A stretch of DNA of 64,000 nucleotides, from the NCBI GenBank assembly GCA_963799085.1, contig CAWCWA010000021.1, positions 186,001-250,000 of the forward strand, given 5' to 3'. A model generated the notes under the pieces. That model searched no databases. It saw nothing but the letters and a program-made list of their open reading frames with translations, and had not been told where the DNA came from. Source of the DNA: AP-15 sp963799085. GTDB taxonomy: Bacteria; Pseudomonadota; Alphaproteobacteria; ATCC43930; CGMCC-115725. Below, one piece after another: positions 8,657 through 17,449 of the stretch; position 1 is the stretch's first letter; every line of letters starts with the position of its first letter. A program made the position numbers and the translations under genes.

Positions 8657-9358
8657 TTGAAGTCGCGGGCGACGGCGGTTGATTGGGTGAAGGTCGAAGA
8701 GGCGCTCGACGCGGGCGGCTGGGCGACCACGTCGCCGCTGCTTTGCGGCGAGGAATGCGCCGAACTCGTCGCGATCTACGCGGACGAAACCCGTTTTCGC
8801 CGCCGGATCGTCATGCAGCGCCACGCTTACGGCAGCGGGGAGTACCAGTATTTCCGCTACCCGCTTCCCGAGACGGTCGCCGCACTGCGCCGGGTGATCT
8901 ATCCGCGTCTGGCGGCGATCGCCAATGGTTGGCAGACGCGGCTGCGCGAGGAGCCGCACTTTCCGCCGACACTCGACGACTATCTCGCCCAATGCCATGA
9001 AGCGGGCCAGAGGCGGCCGACGCCGCTCGTCCTCAAATACGAGGCAGGCGAATACAACCGGCTGCACCAGGACCTTTACGGCCCGTTCGTCTTCCCGCTG
9101 CAATTGACGATCCTGCTGAGCGTCCCCGTGGAGGATTTTACCGGCGGCGAATTTCTGCTGGTGGAGCAGCGGGCGCGGATGCAGTCGAGGGGCGAGGTCG
9201 TGCCGTTAGGCCGAGGCGAGGCGGTGATCTTTCCGGTGCACCACCGGCCGGTCGCCGGCGCCCGAGGTTTTTCCCGCGCGACGATGCGCCACGGCGTCAG
9301 CCGGGTGCGTTCCGGCCGCCGCTACACGCTCGGCATCATCTTTCACGACGCCGCGTAA
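8657..9358 (+). CDS. 2OG-Fe(II) oxygenase (COG3826-type), Ada-linked
   Basis: About 233 residues of the COG3826 group of Fe(II)/2-oxoglutarate dioxygenases. Iron ligands are visible in YNRLHQDLYGPFVFPLQ (HxD), the distal His in ATMRHGVSRVRSGRR, and the Arg of the latter motif probably binds 2OG; FTGGEFLLVEQRARMQSR is a family hallmark. The gene starts within a few bases of the ada stop. TTG 8657 or GTG 8687 are possible starts; neither has a strong Shine-Dalgarno, so translation is probably coupled to ada. By context it likely repairs alkylated nucleic acid or is a damage-response hydroxylase. Confidence 0.88.
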   Translation: MKSRATAVDWVKVEEALDAGGWATTSPLLCGEECAELVAIYADETRFRRRIVMQRHAYGSGEYQYFRYPLPETVAALRRVIYPRLAAIANGWQTRLREEPHFPPTLDDYLAQCHEAGQRRPTPLVLKYEAGEYNRLHQDLYGPFVFPLQLTILLSVPVEDFTGGEFLLVEQRARMQSRGEVVPLGRGEAVIFPVHHRPVAGARGFSRATMRHGVSRVRSGRRYTLGIIFHDAA

Positions 9359-9379
9359 GTTCGGATTGAGGTCGTCCGA

Positions 9380-10513
9380 CTAGGGTGTGGCGTCGATTTC
9401 GGCCAGCAGCTGCCTCAGTTCGCGCGCCAATTGCGGTGCTGCCATCACTTGCCGCGGCGCCGGGTCGGCGGTGAGCGCTGTTCCCTGGTCCGCGTCGGCG
9501 CGCCCGGAGGAGAGCCGCTCGAGCAGGTCGGTCAGCGCCTCGACCGCGCCGCGCAGTTGCGCCAGTTCGGCGCCGTCGGCGCGGCCGGCCTCGGCCGTCG
9601 CCTCGATGCGCGACGCCATCTCGCGCAGCGCCGTCTCGACCGTCTCGGCCGAGGACCGCGCCGCCGCCGCCACCGCCCCGGAAGTCGTGGTCACGCGCTC
9701 GGCGGCGTCGACAATGGCGCGCTGACCCGCTTCGAAGACGCCGAGAAAGCGATCGGGGATCTCCACGGCCGGCGTGGGGGTGGCCTCGCCCACCGGCTTC
9801 GCAACCGGCTCCCACTCTTCGAGCAGTTCGACCGCACGGCGTAGCAGGCCGGTCTCCAGTCGTTCGACCGGTATTTCCGCCATCGTCTCGATCAGCGGTT
9901 CGACCGCCGCGTCGAGCGCCAAGCGCGACAAAGCTGCGAGCAGAACGAGCCCGACGACGATCAGGACCGCCGCCGCGGTCGGCACGGTTTGCGGCAAGAG
10001 CGCAAAGCGCGCGTAATCCTGCGCCAGACCCAACGCCACGATCGCCGTCATCAGGATCAGCGCGGTCAGAAAATGGCTGCGCGCGAGACCGAGATAATGG
10101 AGGCGCGCGGCCTCGCCTCGCGTCGTGGCGGGATCAACCGGCCGCTGCAGCCAGGAAGCGCTCGCCGGCCTTGCCAACGGGCCCTGCCCCGCCGCCAGCG
10201 CCGGCAGCAGTCGCCGCATCCCGGTCATCTCGAACGGCGCCAGCCAATCAGGCCGTTGCGGACCACGATAGGCGAGCATCGGGGCGAGGCGGCGGCGCAG
10301 ACTTATCACGGCGGCGATGACGAAGCCGGTCGACAGCGCCAGCGCGATCAGCGCGTAAACCGCGAGAAAGGCGGTAACCAGCGCCGGCAGGCGGTCCCAC
10401 AACAGCGGCGCGGTCTCGTCCGGCGCCGCGACGGCGAGCTCCGGCCAGCACACCGCCGCCACCGCGGCGACGCCGCCGATCAACCCCGCTGAAATAATCA
10501 CCCACGGTCGCAT
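9380..10513 (-). CDS. Unknown membrane protein with C-terminal coiled coil
   Basis: About 377 residues; no family recognised. Two hydrophobic helices lie near the N-terminus (VIISAGLIGGVAAVAAVCW; ALVTAFLAVYALIALALS), two more in the middle (FLTALILMTAIVALGLA; AAAVLIVVGLVLLAALSRLA). The C-terminal 170 residues are soluble, alanine/glutamate-rich and predicted coiled coil (AERVTTTSGAVAAAARSSAE, MASRIEATAEAGRADGAELA). The layout resembles MotA/ExbB-like or chemoreceptor-like scaffolds without matching them. The start is uncertain; ATG 10513 puts the first helix at the N-terminus, with ATG 10528 also possible. Convergent with the oxygenase gene. Confidence 0.65.
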   Translation of the reverse strand: MRPWVIISAGLIGGVAAVAAVCWPELAVAAPDETAPLLWDRLPALVTAFLAVYALIALALSTGFVIAAVISLRRRLAPMLAYRGPQRPDWLAPFEMTGMRRLLPALAAGQGPLARPASASWLQRPVDPATTRGEAARLHYLGLARSHFLTALILMTAIVALGLAQDYARFALLPQTVPTAAAVLIVVGLVLLAALSRLALDAAVEPLIETMAEIPVERLETGLLRRAVELLEEWEPVAKPVGEATPTPAVEIPDRFLGVFEAGQRAIVDAAERVTTTSGAVAAAARSSAETVETALREMASRIEATAEAGRADGAELAQLRGAVEALTDLLERLSSGRADADQGTALTADPAPRQVMAAPQLARELRQLLAEIDATP

Positions 10514-11041
10514 CGGCGATCTTTCCATCGTACTCGAACCTTCGATCTCAGCCCATCGCATCCGGCGCGCAGCGCTCGCCGGCGGCGACGCGAATTGCGC
10601 TTCAGTTCTGGGGAGGCCCTTACCCGCTGTTCGCCGGGAAACTCGGCTGGCAGCGCAGTCATCGCCACCCTCGCATCCGGTCGCCGCCTCGGATCGCTTG
10701 TCGTGATGCCAGTGTCGCCGCCGGATTTCCGTACCGACACTTTAGCATATTCGGAGGTCGCCGACAGTCGCTCGTCATCGTCTTAACTATATTTGCCCGA
10801 ATGGACTCGACGCCGAACCCCGCCTCTGGCAACATCCGCCCGTTGCGCGCCGCGCGTTATCGGCGGCAGCAGTTTAGGGATCAGGGGTTAAACGTCGGTG
10901 ATGTTGTCGCGTTCCGGCCTCGCCCCGTGGCGGCAAGCCGCCTTAGCGTCTGCCCCAGCACGCAATCGTCCTTCACCGGTCCTTTACCCCGGTTCCAGCA
11001 TGATCGCGGGCGCTCCTCTTACCGCTCGGGGCTGATGGCTG
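10514..11041. other. Intergenic region upstream of ABC operon
   Basis: About 530 bp with no convincing gene. Two AT-richer patches (10735-10800 and 10860-10910) stand out from the high-GC background and may hold the promoters of the divergent genes. The right end has a small tandem repeat, GCTGATG-GCTGATG-GCTGACG at 11031-11051, which overlaps the proposed start codon of the permease. Confidence 0.4.
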
Positions 11042-12283
11042 ATGGCTGACGCCTCTCCGATCCTGCGCCTGCCGCCGCAAGGCGACGCCGCGATCCCGGT
11101 CGAGACCGGCGGTCGCCGAGGGCCGGCGTTGCCGCGACGGTTGCCGGCCGGCCCGGCGATGACCGGCCGGCTTGCCTGGCGCAACCTCGCCCACGATCGC
11201 GTCCGGTTTGTCGTAACCCTGGTCGGCGTCCTCTTTTCGGTTGCGCTGATGACGGTGCAGTCGGGACTGCTGATCGGGTTCGCCGACACCGCCTCGGCGC
11301 TGATCGACCGCTCCGGCGCCGATTTCTGGATGGTCTCGCGCGGCACTTCGAACGTCGACCAATCGATCGACATCTCGGACCGGCACCGTTATCGCGCGCT
11401 CTCCGTTCCGGGCGTCACGGAGGTCGACAAGCTGATCGTGCATTTTGCCGTGTGGCGCCGGCCGGACGGGCGCGCCGAGCCCGTCATCATCGTCGGCTTC
11501 GACCTCGACAGCGGGGTCGGCGGGCCATGGAACCTGGTCGCCGGCCGCGCCGAGGATCTTCGCCTCCCCGACGCGGTGATCATCGACCGTCTCTACGCCG
11601 AAAAGCTCGGCGTCGACAGGCTCGGCCAAACCGTCGAAATCGCCGGGCGGCGCGCCCGCGTCGTCGGCTTTACCGACGGCATCCGCGCCTTCACCCAATC
11701 GCCCTACGTCTTCACCTCGCTGAAGAACGCCGCGCGCTACAGCGGCCTTGACGACGACCGCACGCACTACCTCTTGGTCCGGGCCGCACCCGGCGCCGAC
11801 CGCGCCACGATCGGCAACGCATTGCGCCGCGCCATCCCGACGATCGATGTGCTGGCTGCGGCGCGCTTTTCGGCGATGACGGCGCGCTATTGGCTGCTGA
11901 CAACCGGCGCCGGCGCCGCGCTTGTCCTGGGAGCGGCATTGGGCGTCCTGGTGGGAGTCATCATTGTCGCCCAGACTTTGTACGCGGCGACGATCGAGAG
12001 GTTCGCGGAATTCGCCACGCTGCGGGCGATGGGCGCGTCGAACGCCTATCTCAATTCGATCGTCCTGAAGCAGGCCCTGATCGGCGGTGCGCTTGGCTAC
12101 CTGCTCGGCCTCGCGGCGGCCTTCGCGATGGTCCGGGCGGCCGCCAACAGCACGATCTCGCTCATTCTGCCGTGGCAGCTTGCGCTTGGCGTGGGCCTGG
12201 TTACGGTGCTGATGTGCGCCGGCGCCTCGCTGGTCGCCATCCGCAAGATCAAATCGATCGACCCGACCATGGTCTTTCGATGA
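11042..12283 (+). CDS. ABC transporter permease (DevC/MacB-FtsX type)
   Basis: A permease of up to 413 residues. After a proline/glycine-rich N-terminal stretch comes a first membrane helix (FVVTLVGVLFSVALMTVQSG), a large periplasmic domain (ADFWMVSRGTSNVDQSIDIS, VVGFTDGIRAFTQSPYVFTS) and three C-terminal helices typical of FtsX/MacB permeases, ending PTMVFR. DevC-type exporters share exactly this layout. The start is uncertain: ATG 11042, or ATG 11159 (TGRLAWRNL), which removes the unusual leader. The ATP-binding gene overlaps its stop (ATGA). With the HlyD-type adaptor downstream it forms a tripartite exporter lacking only an outer-membrane channel in this window. Confidence 0.88.
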   Translation: MADASPILRLPPQGDAAIPVETGGRRGPALPRRLPAGPAMTGRLAWRNLAHDRVRFVVTLVGVLFSVALMTVQSGLLIGFADTASALIDRSGADFWMVSRGTSNVDQSIDISDRHRYRALSVPGVTEVDKLIVHFAVWRRPDGRAEPVIIVGFDLDSGVGGPWNLVAGRAEDLRLPDAVIIDRLYAEKLGVDRLGQTVEIAGRRARVVGFTDGIRAFTQSPYVFTSLKNAARYSGLDDDRTHYLLVRAAPGADRATIGNALRRAIPTIDVLAAARFSAMTARYWLLTTGAGAALVLGAALGVLVGVIIVAQTLYAATIERFAEFATLRAMGASNAYLNSIVLKQALIGGALGYLLGLAAAFAMVRAAANSTISLILPWQLALGVGLVTVLMCAGASLVAIRKIKSIDPTMVFR

Positions 12284-12978
12284 ACGAGGTTCTGGTCGCC
12301 GCTGACGACGTCAGGATGGTCTACGGCCGCGGCACCGCGTCGGCTCCGGCCTTGAACGGCGTTTCGCTCGAGGTCAGACGCGGCGAGACCCTGCTGATCG
12401 TCGGCCCCTCGGGAAGCGGTAAGACCACGTTGCTGCAGGTGCTGGGCGCGTTACTGCGGCCGAGTTCGGGAAGCGTCACTGTCGACGGCCGCCCGATCGA
12501 CGGGCTGTCGCCGGCGGCGCTCGGGCGCCTGCGCCGCGATTTTTTCGGCTTTGTCTTTCAGGCGTACAATTTGATCCCGACCCTCAACGCCTGGGAAAAC
12601 GTCGCCGTCGCGTTCGATCTGAAGGGCGGGCGCGGGCGGGTCGCCGAGGAGATGAGCCGCGCGCTTCTCGACGAGGTCGGGCTCTCGAACCGGACCGACG
12701 CCTATCCGGCGCAATTAAGCGGCGGCCAGAAGCAGCGTGTCGCGGTGGCCCGGGCGCTGGCCTTCGATCCCGCGGTAATTCTCGCTGACGAGCCGACCGC
12801 CTCGCTCGACAGCGCCGCCGGCTGGCAGGTCATCCGGCTGTTAACCGATCTGGCGGCATGCCGCGGGCGGGCGGTAGTCATCGTCACCCATGACAGCCGG
12901 CTGCTGGCGGCCGCGGATCGGGCGGTGGCGCTCGAGGATGGCCGCGTGGTGGGCGGCCCGGCAATGGCGCCGGCCTGA
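12280..12978 (+). CDS. ABC transporter ATP-binding protein (DevA/MacB-type)
   Basis: A 232-residue nucleotide-binding domain. Walker A IVGPSGSGKTTLLQ, Q-loop FVFQAYNLIPTLN, signature LSGGQKQRVAVARAL, Walker B VILADEPTASLDS and the switch His in VIVTHDSRLL are all intact. Its ATG overlaps the permease stop, and the adaptor gene begins 2 bases after its own stop, so the three are one transcript with coupled translation. It energises the adjacent permease; the substrate is unknown, and DevBCA-like systems elsewhere export glycolipids or peptides. Confidence 0.95.
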   Translation: MNEVLVAADDVRMVYGRGTASAPALNGVSLEVRRGETLLIVGPSGSGKTTLLQVLGALLRPSSGSVTVDGRPIDGLSPAALGRLRRDFFGFVFQAYNLIPTLNAWENVAVAFDLKGGRGRVAEEMSRALLDEVGLSNRTDAYPAQLSGGQKQRVAVARALAFDPAVILADEPTASLDSAAGWQVIRLLTDLAACRGRAVVIVTHDSRLLAAADRAVALEDGRVVGGPAMAPA

Positions 12979-12979
12979 A

Positions 12980-14047
12980 ATGCGGGCGGCAAGGCTGGTC
13001 GCCTCGATATTGGCCGCGGCGATGGCGCTCGGCGGCGGCGCCGTCGCAATTTCATGGCATCGGTCGGCGGCGACGCCGAACGCGGCGACGCTGGCGCAGA
13101 CGCCGGACAGGGCGGCGGCCGCTCCCCGCATCCTCGCCGCGCCGGGCCGCGTCGAACCGCGATCGGAAGCGATCGAGCTTGCCGTCGGGCTGATCGGCGC
13201 GCTCAAGGGCGTCTATGCCGAGGAGGGCGACACCGTCCGCCGCGGCCAGTTGCTGGCCGAACTCGACAATGCCGATCAACAGGCGCGGGTCGCGGAGGCC
13301 GAGGCTTCGGTCCAGCTGCGCACCGCGGAACGCGACAAGCTCGCGCACGGCGCGAGACCCGAGGAACGCCAGGAAATCCGAGCCCAACTCGACGAGGCCG
13401 CAGCCGCCCTGGCGCTCGCTCGGCGGGAGTTCGAGCGCCGCGCGCCGCTTGTGAAGAGCGGCGCCGCCTCGCGACAGGCGATGGACCAGGCCCGCTCGGC
13501 GCTCGACGCGGCCGAGGCGAGGCATCTCGCCCGCGCCGCCGCGCTGGCGCTGATCAACGCGCCGCCGCGGGCCGAGGACATGGCGATCGCCGAGGCCAAT
13601 CTCTCGCTGGCGCAGGCCAATCTGGCGGAACAGCGCGCGCTCCTCGACAAAACCCGGCTGTATTCGCCGCTCGACGGCGTGGTCCTGCGCCGCTACCTGC
13701 AAGCCGGCGAAGCCCTCAGCCTTCAGCCGCCGACACCGATCCTCGAAGTCGCCGACCTTACGCGGCTGCGGGTCCGCGCCGAGATCGACGAGAGCGATGT
13801 CTCGCGCATCGCTCGCGGCGAGACGGCGTGGGTCACCGCCGAGGCCTATCCCGGGCAGCGCTTTCACGGCGTCGTCTCGCGGGTCGGTCAGCGGCTCGGG
13901 CGCAAGCGAGTCTTCACCGACGAGCCGACCGAGAAGATCGACACCAAGGTTCTAGAAGCGCTGATCGACCTCGACGAGGGCGTGCGCCTGCCGGTCGGAC
14001 TTCGCGTCGATGTCTTTGTCGAGCCGGCGGCGGTGGCGGCAAGATGA
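12980..14047 (+). CDS. HlyD-family periplasmic adaptor subunit (DevB-like)
   Basis: About 355 residues. An N-terminal membrane anchor (LVASILAAAMALGGGAVAIS), a first barrel half AAPGRVEPRSEAIELAVG, lipoyl-like GVYAEEGDTVRRGQLLAELD, a long alanine/glutamate/arginine coiled-coil hairpin (residues ~100-210), the returning half LYSPLDGVVLRRYLQAGEAL and a beta-barrel domain with DLTRLRVRAEIDESDV. This is the membrane-fusion protein that links the ABC permease to an outer-membrane channel. ATG 12980 lies one base after the ATPase stop. Confidence 0.92.
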   Translation: MRAARLVASILAAAMALGGGAVAISWHRSAATPNAATLAQTPDRAAAAPRILAAPGRVEPRSEAIELAVGLIGALKGVYAEEGDTVRRGQLLAELDNADQQARVAEAEASVQLRTAERDKLAHGARPEERQEIRAQLDEAAAALALARREFERRAPLVKSGAASRQAMDQARSALDAAEARHLARAAALALINAPPRAEDMAIAEANLSLAQANLAEQRALLDKTRLYSPLDGVVLRRYLQAGEALSLQPPTPILEVADLTRLRVRAEIDESDVSRIARGETAWVTAEAYPGQRFHGVVSRVGQRLGRKRVFTDEPTEKIDTKVLEALIDLDEGVRLPVGLRVDVFVEPAAVAAR

Positions 14048-14181
14048 GCGGGCGTCGCTGAAATTCGGACGCGGCCGGAGCGTTTTTCCGCACCGCGTAG
14101 ACTAATTGTCAATCAATTTCGGTTTGACTGCGCCATAGCCGGCGATCGTACGATTGCCCGCCTGACCCCCAAGGCGGCATT

Positions 14182-15027
14182 ATGGTCTGTACCCTATACC
14201 AGCCTATTCCGGCGCTGTCTTGTACTGCGCCTTTGTTTGAATATTATTGGACATTTTTCGAAGGAGTTGCGGCGGATACGTCACAACTTCTCGAAGATGT
14301 GCATCGATTACGGTACCAGATATTTTGCATCGAAAGGAATATTTTTGATCCCGGCCGTTTTCCCGACGGTCTCGAATATGACGAATACGACAACCACTCG
14401 CTGCAGGCTGTATTACGGCATCGGCAAAGTCAGACGATTGCCGGCGCTGTTCGGTTGGTGTTGCATCGTCCGGGCGCCTCCTCGGGTTCGTTGCCGTTTC
14501 ACCGCGTCTGCCGCGACCCGCGGATTGCCGACCCCGCCTTCTTGCCGTTCGAGGCGACCGCGGAGATCGGCCGCTTTGCCATCTCAAAGGCGTTCCGCCG
14601 CCGATACGGCGATGGCAGCTACGGACAGGCCAACGATATCCTCGCCTCCCGTCGTCTGATCCCACACATGACGCTGGGCCTGATGGCGACCGCCCTGCGG
14701 CTCAGCATCCCGTACCACATCCGCTATGTCTGCGCCGTGATGGAGCCGGTGCTGCTGCGCCTTCTCGCCCGGTTCGGCATCCGGTTCCGGCCGATCGGAC
14801 CGGCCGTCGACTATTACGGCGTGCGGCAGCCGTGCTACGCCGACCTCGCGGAACTCTTCGCCGGCATCGCGGTCGAACGTCCCGAGATTTGGCAGCTGAT
14901 CACCGATTGCGGCCGGCTTCTCGGACCCGATTTCCCGGCCATCGATGACCGCGGATCGCAACCCTACCCGTCGGCGATCGCGATGTCGGATCGCCCGGCC
15001 GATCGCGCCGCCGCATCAAACCCGTGA
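14182..15027 (+). CDS. Exosortase-system/FeeM-type N-acyltransferase, copy 1
   Basis: A 281-residue member of the PEP-CTERM/exosortase-associated acyltransferase family (GNAT fold, related to N-acyl amino acid synthase FeeM and autoinducer synthases). Diagnostic blocks: HRLRYQIFCIERNIFD, GLEYDEYDNHSLQAVLRHR, AGAVRLVLH, SLPFHRVCRDPRI, ATAEIGRFAISKAFRRR, MTLGLMATALRLSIPYHIR and CAVMEPVLLRLLARFGI. It probably transfers a fatty acyl group from acyl-ACP to an amine. The first 240 nt are clearly AT-richer than the rest of the window, hinting at transfer or a young 5' end. No exosortase or PEP-CTERM protein lies nearby. A second copy and a ThiF enzyme follow on the same strand. Confidence 0.86.
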   Translation: MVCTLYQPIPALSCTAPLFEYYWTFFEGVAADTSQLLEDVHRLRYQIFCIERNIFDPGRFPDGLEYDEYDNHSLQAVLRHRQSQTIAGAVRLVLHRPGASSGSLPFHRVCRDPRIADPAFLPFEATAEIGRFAISKAFRRRYGDGSYGQANDILASRRLIPHMTLGLMATALRLSIPYHIRYVCAVMEPVLLRLLARFGIRFRPIGPAVDYYGVRQPCYADLAELFAGIAVERPEIWQLITDCGRLLGPDFPAIDDRGSQPYPSAIAMSDRPADRAAASNP

Positions 15028-15618
15028 CCCTGCCGTGACGCCGCCGCGACCCGTTTTTGACACAAGCGGGAACATGCTGCTTGCTCTACTAAAAGGATAA
15101 ATAACGGACCCTAATTCAACGATCGAGTAAGCCCATGTCCGAATTCACGGGCCTGGCGGGGGCGAAGGCGAATTGAACTTGACCGCCTGTTTCGCAATCC
15201 ATAGCGAGATGGCCGCAGCCTGCCTCGCTGTTCGTAGCCGCGCCCATCAGGGCCCGGGTGGGGCGGCGGGCCGGCTCGAACCGGCTTATCGATCTGAGAG
15301 CGGCCTTGGTTGAGCGCCCGGCGATTGACACCTCGTCGCCACCCGTTAACAATTGCCGCCTCGTTTGCGTTGCGCGCGGACCCACCGGTTCCTGCCACCG
15401 CAAGGCGAGCGGGATAGGTCAGGTGAACAAATTCACTTGGCGGGGAGCAACGTGTGGAGCGCGGTATTCGAATTCCCTTCGACCGGCCGCGCCGCGTTGT
15501 TCGCCGACTGCAAGCCCAAATCAGCCATTCTCGCACATTCAATTCGGGGGGCTTCGCGCGCTTTGGCCGCGCCTGTCGCCTGACCCCAGCCGTGTAATGC
15601 CGAGAGCGGGGATCTGAC
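15028..15618. other. Long spacer between the two acyltransferase genes
   Basis: 590 bp with no supportable gene on either strand. The first 90 bp are AT-rich (CTACTAAAAGGATAAATAAC around 15085-15105), unlike the flanks. It contains a perfect palindrome (entry at 15423-15436). The length and composition suggest a separate promoter for the second acyltransferase and ThiF genes. A small RNA is possible but nothing shows it. Confidence 0.4.
15423..15436. promoter_or_regulatory. Palindrome GTGAA-N4-TTCAC, possible operator
   Basis: GTGAACAAATTCAC reads as a perfect inverted repeat of 5-bp arms around CAAA, about 185 bp upstream of the second acyltransferase start, in otherwise plain sequence. Two-fold symmetric sites of this size are typical of dimeric repressors, but no matching regulator is present in the window. 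Confidence 0.3.
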
Positions 15619-16485
15619 ATGATTCGAGTGGCGTCGGCCGCGCCGGACGTAACAGCCTCGCGACAATACCGCCTGTCGCCGCCGCCCGGGTCGCTACCGC
15701 TGCGCGGCGCCGACCATTCCTTCACCGGCATACCTGCAGATACGCCCGCCCTTTTGCACGCGGCGCATCGGCTGCGGTACCAGGTGTTCTGCGTCGAAAA
15801 CATGATATTCGATTCGGCCGACAATCCAGGCGGCGTTGAATGCGACGCATACGACAATCACTCGGCGCAGGCCCTGCTGCTTCACCGGCCCACACAGGCG
15901 ATCCTCGGCACCGTGCGCCTCGTTCTCCACAAGGCCAGCGAGACAGAGGGCTCATTGCCGTTTCACAAAGTCTGCCGCGATCCCCGGCTCCGCGATCCCG
16001 CATTCTTGCCTCTTGCCACCACCGCCGAGGTCGGACGTTTTGCTATCTCCAAGGAGTTCCGCCTGCTGCCATCGCAATACGACCGTGCATATCGGATGCA
16101 GCGGCGCGACGACGAATTCGATCGGTTGATGCCCCATATGACCCTGGCGCTGATCAACGCCGCGCTGCAGATGTGCGTCGAGCACCACGTTCGACATGTC
16201 TGCGCCGTCATGGAGCCGCGCCTGCTGCGCCTGCTCGCCAGGCTAGGGTTCCATTTCGAGCCCTTGGGGCCTCCTGTCGAGTATCATGGGGTGCGTCAGC
16301 CCTGTTTTGCCGAATTGGGCGCGCTGTTCGCGCGGGTCGGCGTCGAACGGCGCGAGGTATGGGAGGTCACCACCGATCGGGGCCGCGTCTTCGCCCCCGC
16401 CGCGGAAGCCTCTGCCCGCAACCCCGATCGACCGGCCTGGTCCTCCGTGGGTCAAGCGCCTGCAGTAACATTGGCCGCGGAGTAG
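15619..16485 (+). CDS. Exosortase-system/FeeM-type N-acyltransferase, copy 2
   Basis: A 288-residue paralogue of the gene at 14182. The same blocks occur in the same order: HRLRYQVFCVENMIFD, GGVECDAYDNHSAQALLLHR, LGTVRLVLHKAS, SLPFHKVCRDPRLRDP, TTAEVGRFAISKEFRL, MTLALINAALQMCVEHHVRH, CAVMEPRLLRLLARLGFHF and YHGVRQPCFAELGALF. N- and C-terminal tails differ completely between the copies, so they are old duplicates with distinct roles. Composition is normal high GC, unlike copy 1. The ThiF gene starts 4 nt after its stop, implying joint expression. Likely substrates are acyl-ACP and an amino compound; the exact acceptor is unknown. Confidence 0.88.
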   Translation: MIRVASAAPDVTASRQYRLSPPPGSLPLRGADHSFTGIPADTPALLHAAHRLRYQVFCVENMIFDSADNPGGVECDAYDNHSAQALLLHRPTQAILGTVRLVLHKASETEGSLPFHKVCRDPRLRDPAFLPLATTAEVGRFAISKEFRLLPSQYDRAYRMQRRDDEFDRLMPHMTLALINAALQMCVEHHVRHVCAVMEPRLLRLLARLGFHFEPLGPPVEYHGVRQPCFAELGALFARVGVERREVWEVTTDRGRVFAPAAEASARNPDRPAWSSVGQAPAVTLAAE

Positions 16486-16489
16486 CGGG

Positions 16490-17449
16490 ATGGACGGAGA
16501 GATCGCGCACTCGCTCGACGGAGACGCCGTCTCAGCTTTCTGCTACGAGGAAGCCTTCGGTCGCAATCTCGGCTGGTTCACCGCCGCCGAGCAGCGGGCG
16601 CTGCGCGGTAAGTGCGTCGCCATCGCCGGGATGGGCGGGGTCGGCGGCGGCTATCTTCTGACCCTGACGCGCATGGGCCTGGGTTCGTTTCATATCGCTG
16701 ACCCCGACGAATTTGAACTGGTCAACTTCAACCGGCAGGCGGGCGCCACCCTCGAAGCGGTCGGCCGGTCGAAAGTTGCTGTGATGGCCGCCCGGGCCCG
16801 CCAGATCAATCCCGGGCTGAAGATCGCCGCGTTCCCCCAGGGTGTGGACGACGACAATCTCGACGCTTTTCTCGGCGGGGTCGACGTCTACATCGACGCG
16901 ATCGACTTTTTTGTGATCGACATCCGGCGCAGGCTGATGGCCCGCTGCGCGGAACTCGGCATCCCGGCCGTCATCGCCGCACCGCTCGGCATGGGCGCTG
17001 CCTATCTGGTGTTTCAGCCGGGCGGCATGACGTTCGACGATTGGTTCCGGTTCGACGGCCTGTCCGAGGAGCACCAGTACGTCAATTTCCTGTCGGGTCT
17101 GGCGCCTTCGGGCTTGCACCGCTCTTATCTGGCCGATCCGAGCCATGTCGATCTGCGCTGCAAGCGCGGACCATCGACGGCGGCGGCATGCGAACTTTGC
17201 GCCGGCGTGGCGGCGGTCGAAGCGGTCAAACTGCTGCTCGGCCGCGGCCCGGTCAAAGCGGTTCCCTATTACCACCATTTCGACGCCTATCGCGGCCGCT
17301 TGGTCGTGAAGAAGCTTCGGGGCGGCAACGGCCACCCGCTGCAGCGGCTCAAAATCGCGGTGATGCGCCGGCTGGCGGCCAAATGGTCGGCCAAGGCGGC
17401 GCCCGATCCGGGCGCTCCTAATGCTGCAGCCGGCGCAGGAAGTCGATAA
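16490..17449 (+). CDS. ThiF/E1-like adenylyltransferase linked to acyltransferases
   Basis: A 319-residue ThiF/MoeB/HesA-family enzyme that activates a carboxylate, classically the C-terminal Gly of a ubiquitin-like sulfur carrier, as acyl-AMP. It shows the nucleotide loop VAIAGMGGVGGGYLLTL, the acidic IADPDEFELVNFNRQ, the YIDAIDFF strand, and a Cys set in LRCKRGPSTAAACELCAG that may bind zinc or carry a thioester. The C-terminal 50 residues are basic. No ThiS/MoaD-like partner gene is in the window, so the adenylated substrate may be a small acyl-amino acid made by the two preceding enzymes; that is inference. The 3' end overlaps the convergent hydrolase by 32 nt. Confidence 0.85.
   Translation: MDGEIAHSLDGDAVSAFCYEEAFGRNLGWFTAAEQRALRGKCVAIAGMGGVGGGYLLTLTRMGLGSFHIADPDEFELVNFNRQAGATLEAVGRSKVAVMAARARQINPGLKIAAFPQGVDDDNLDAFLGGVDVYIDAIDFFVIDIRRRLMARCAELGIPAVIAAPLGMGAAYLVFQPGGMTFDDWFRFDGLSEEHQYVNFLSGLAPSGLHRSYLADPSHVDLRCKRGPSTAAACELCAGVAAVEAVKLLLGRGPVKAVPYYHHFDAYRGRLVVKKLRGGNGHPLQRLKIAVMRRLAAKWSAKAAPDPGAPNAAAGAGSR

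Noticed and set aside
14182..16485. LuxI-type autoinducer synthase pair
   Set aside because: Fold is related, but the motif order and length are those of the exosortase/FeeM acyltransferase group and no LuxR regulator is present.
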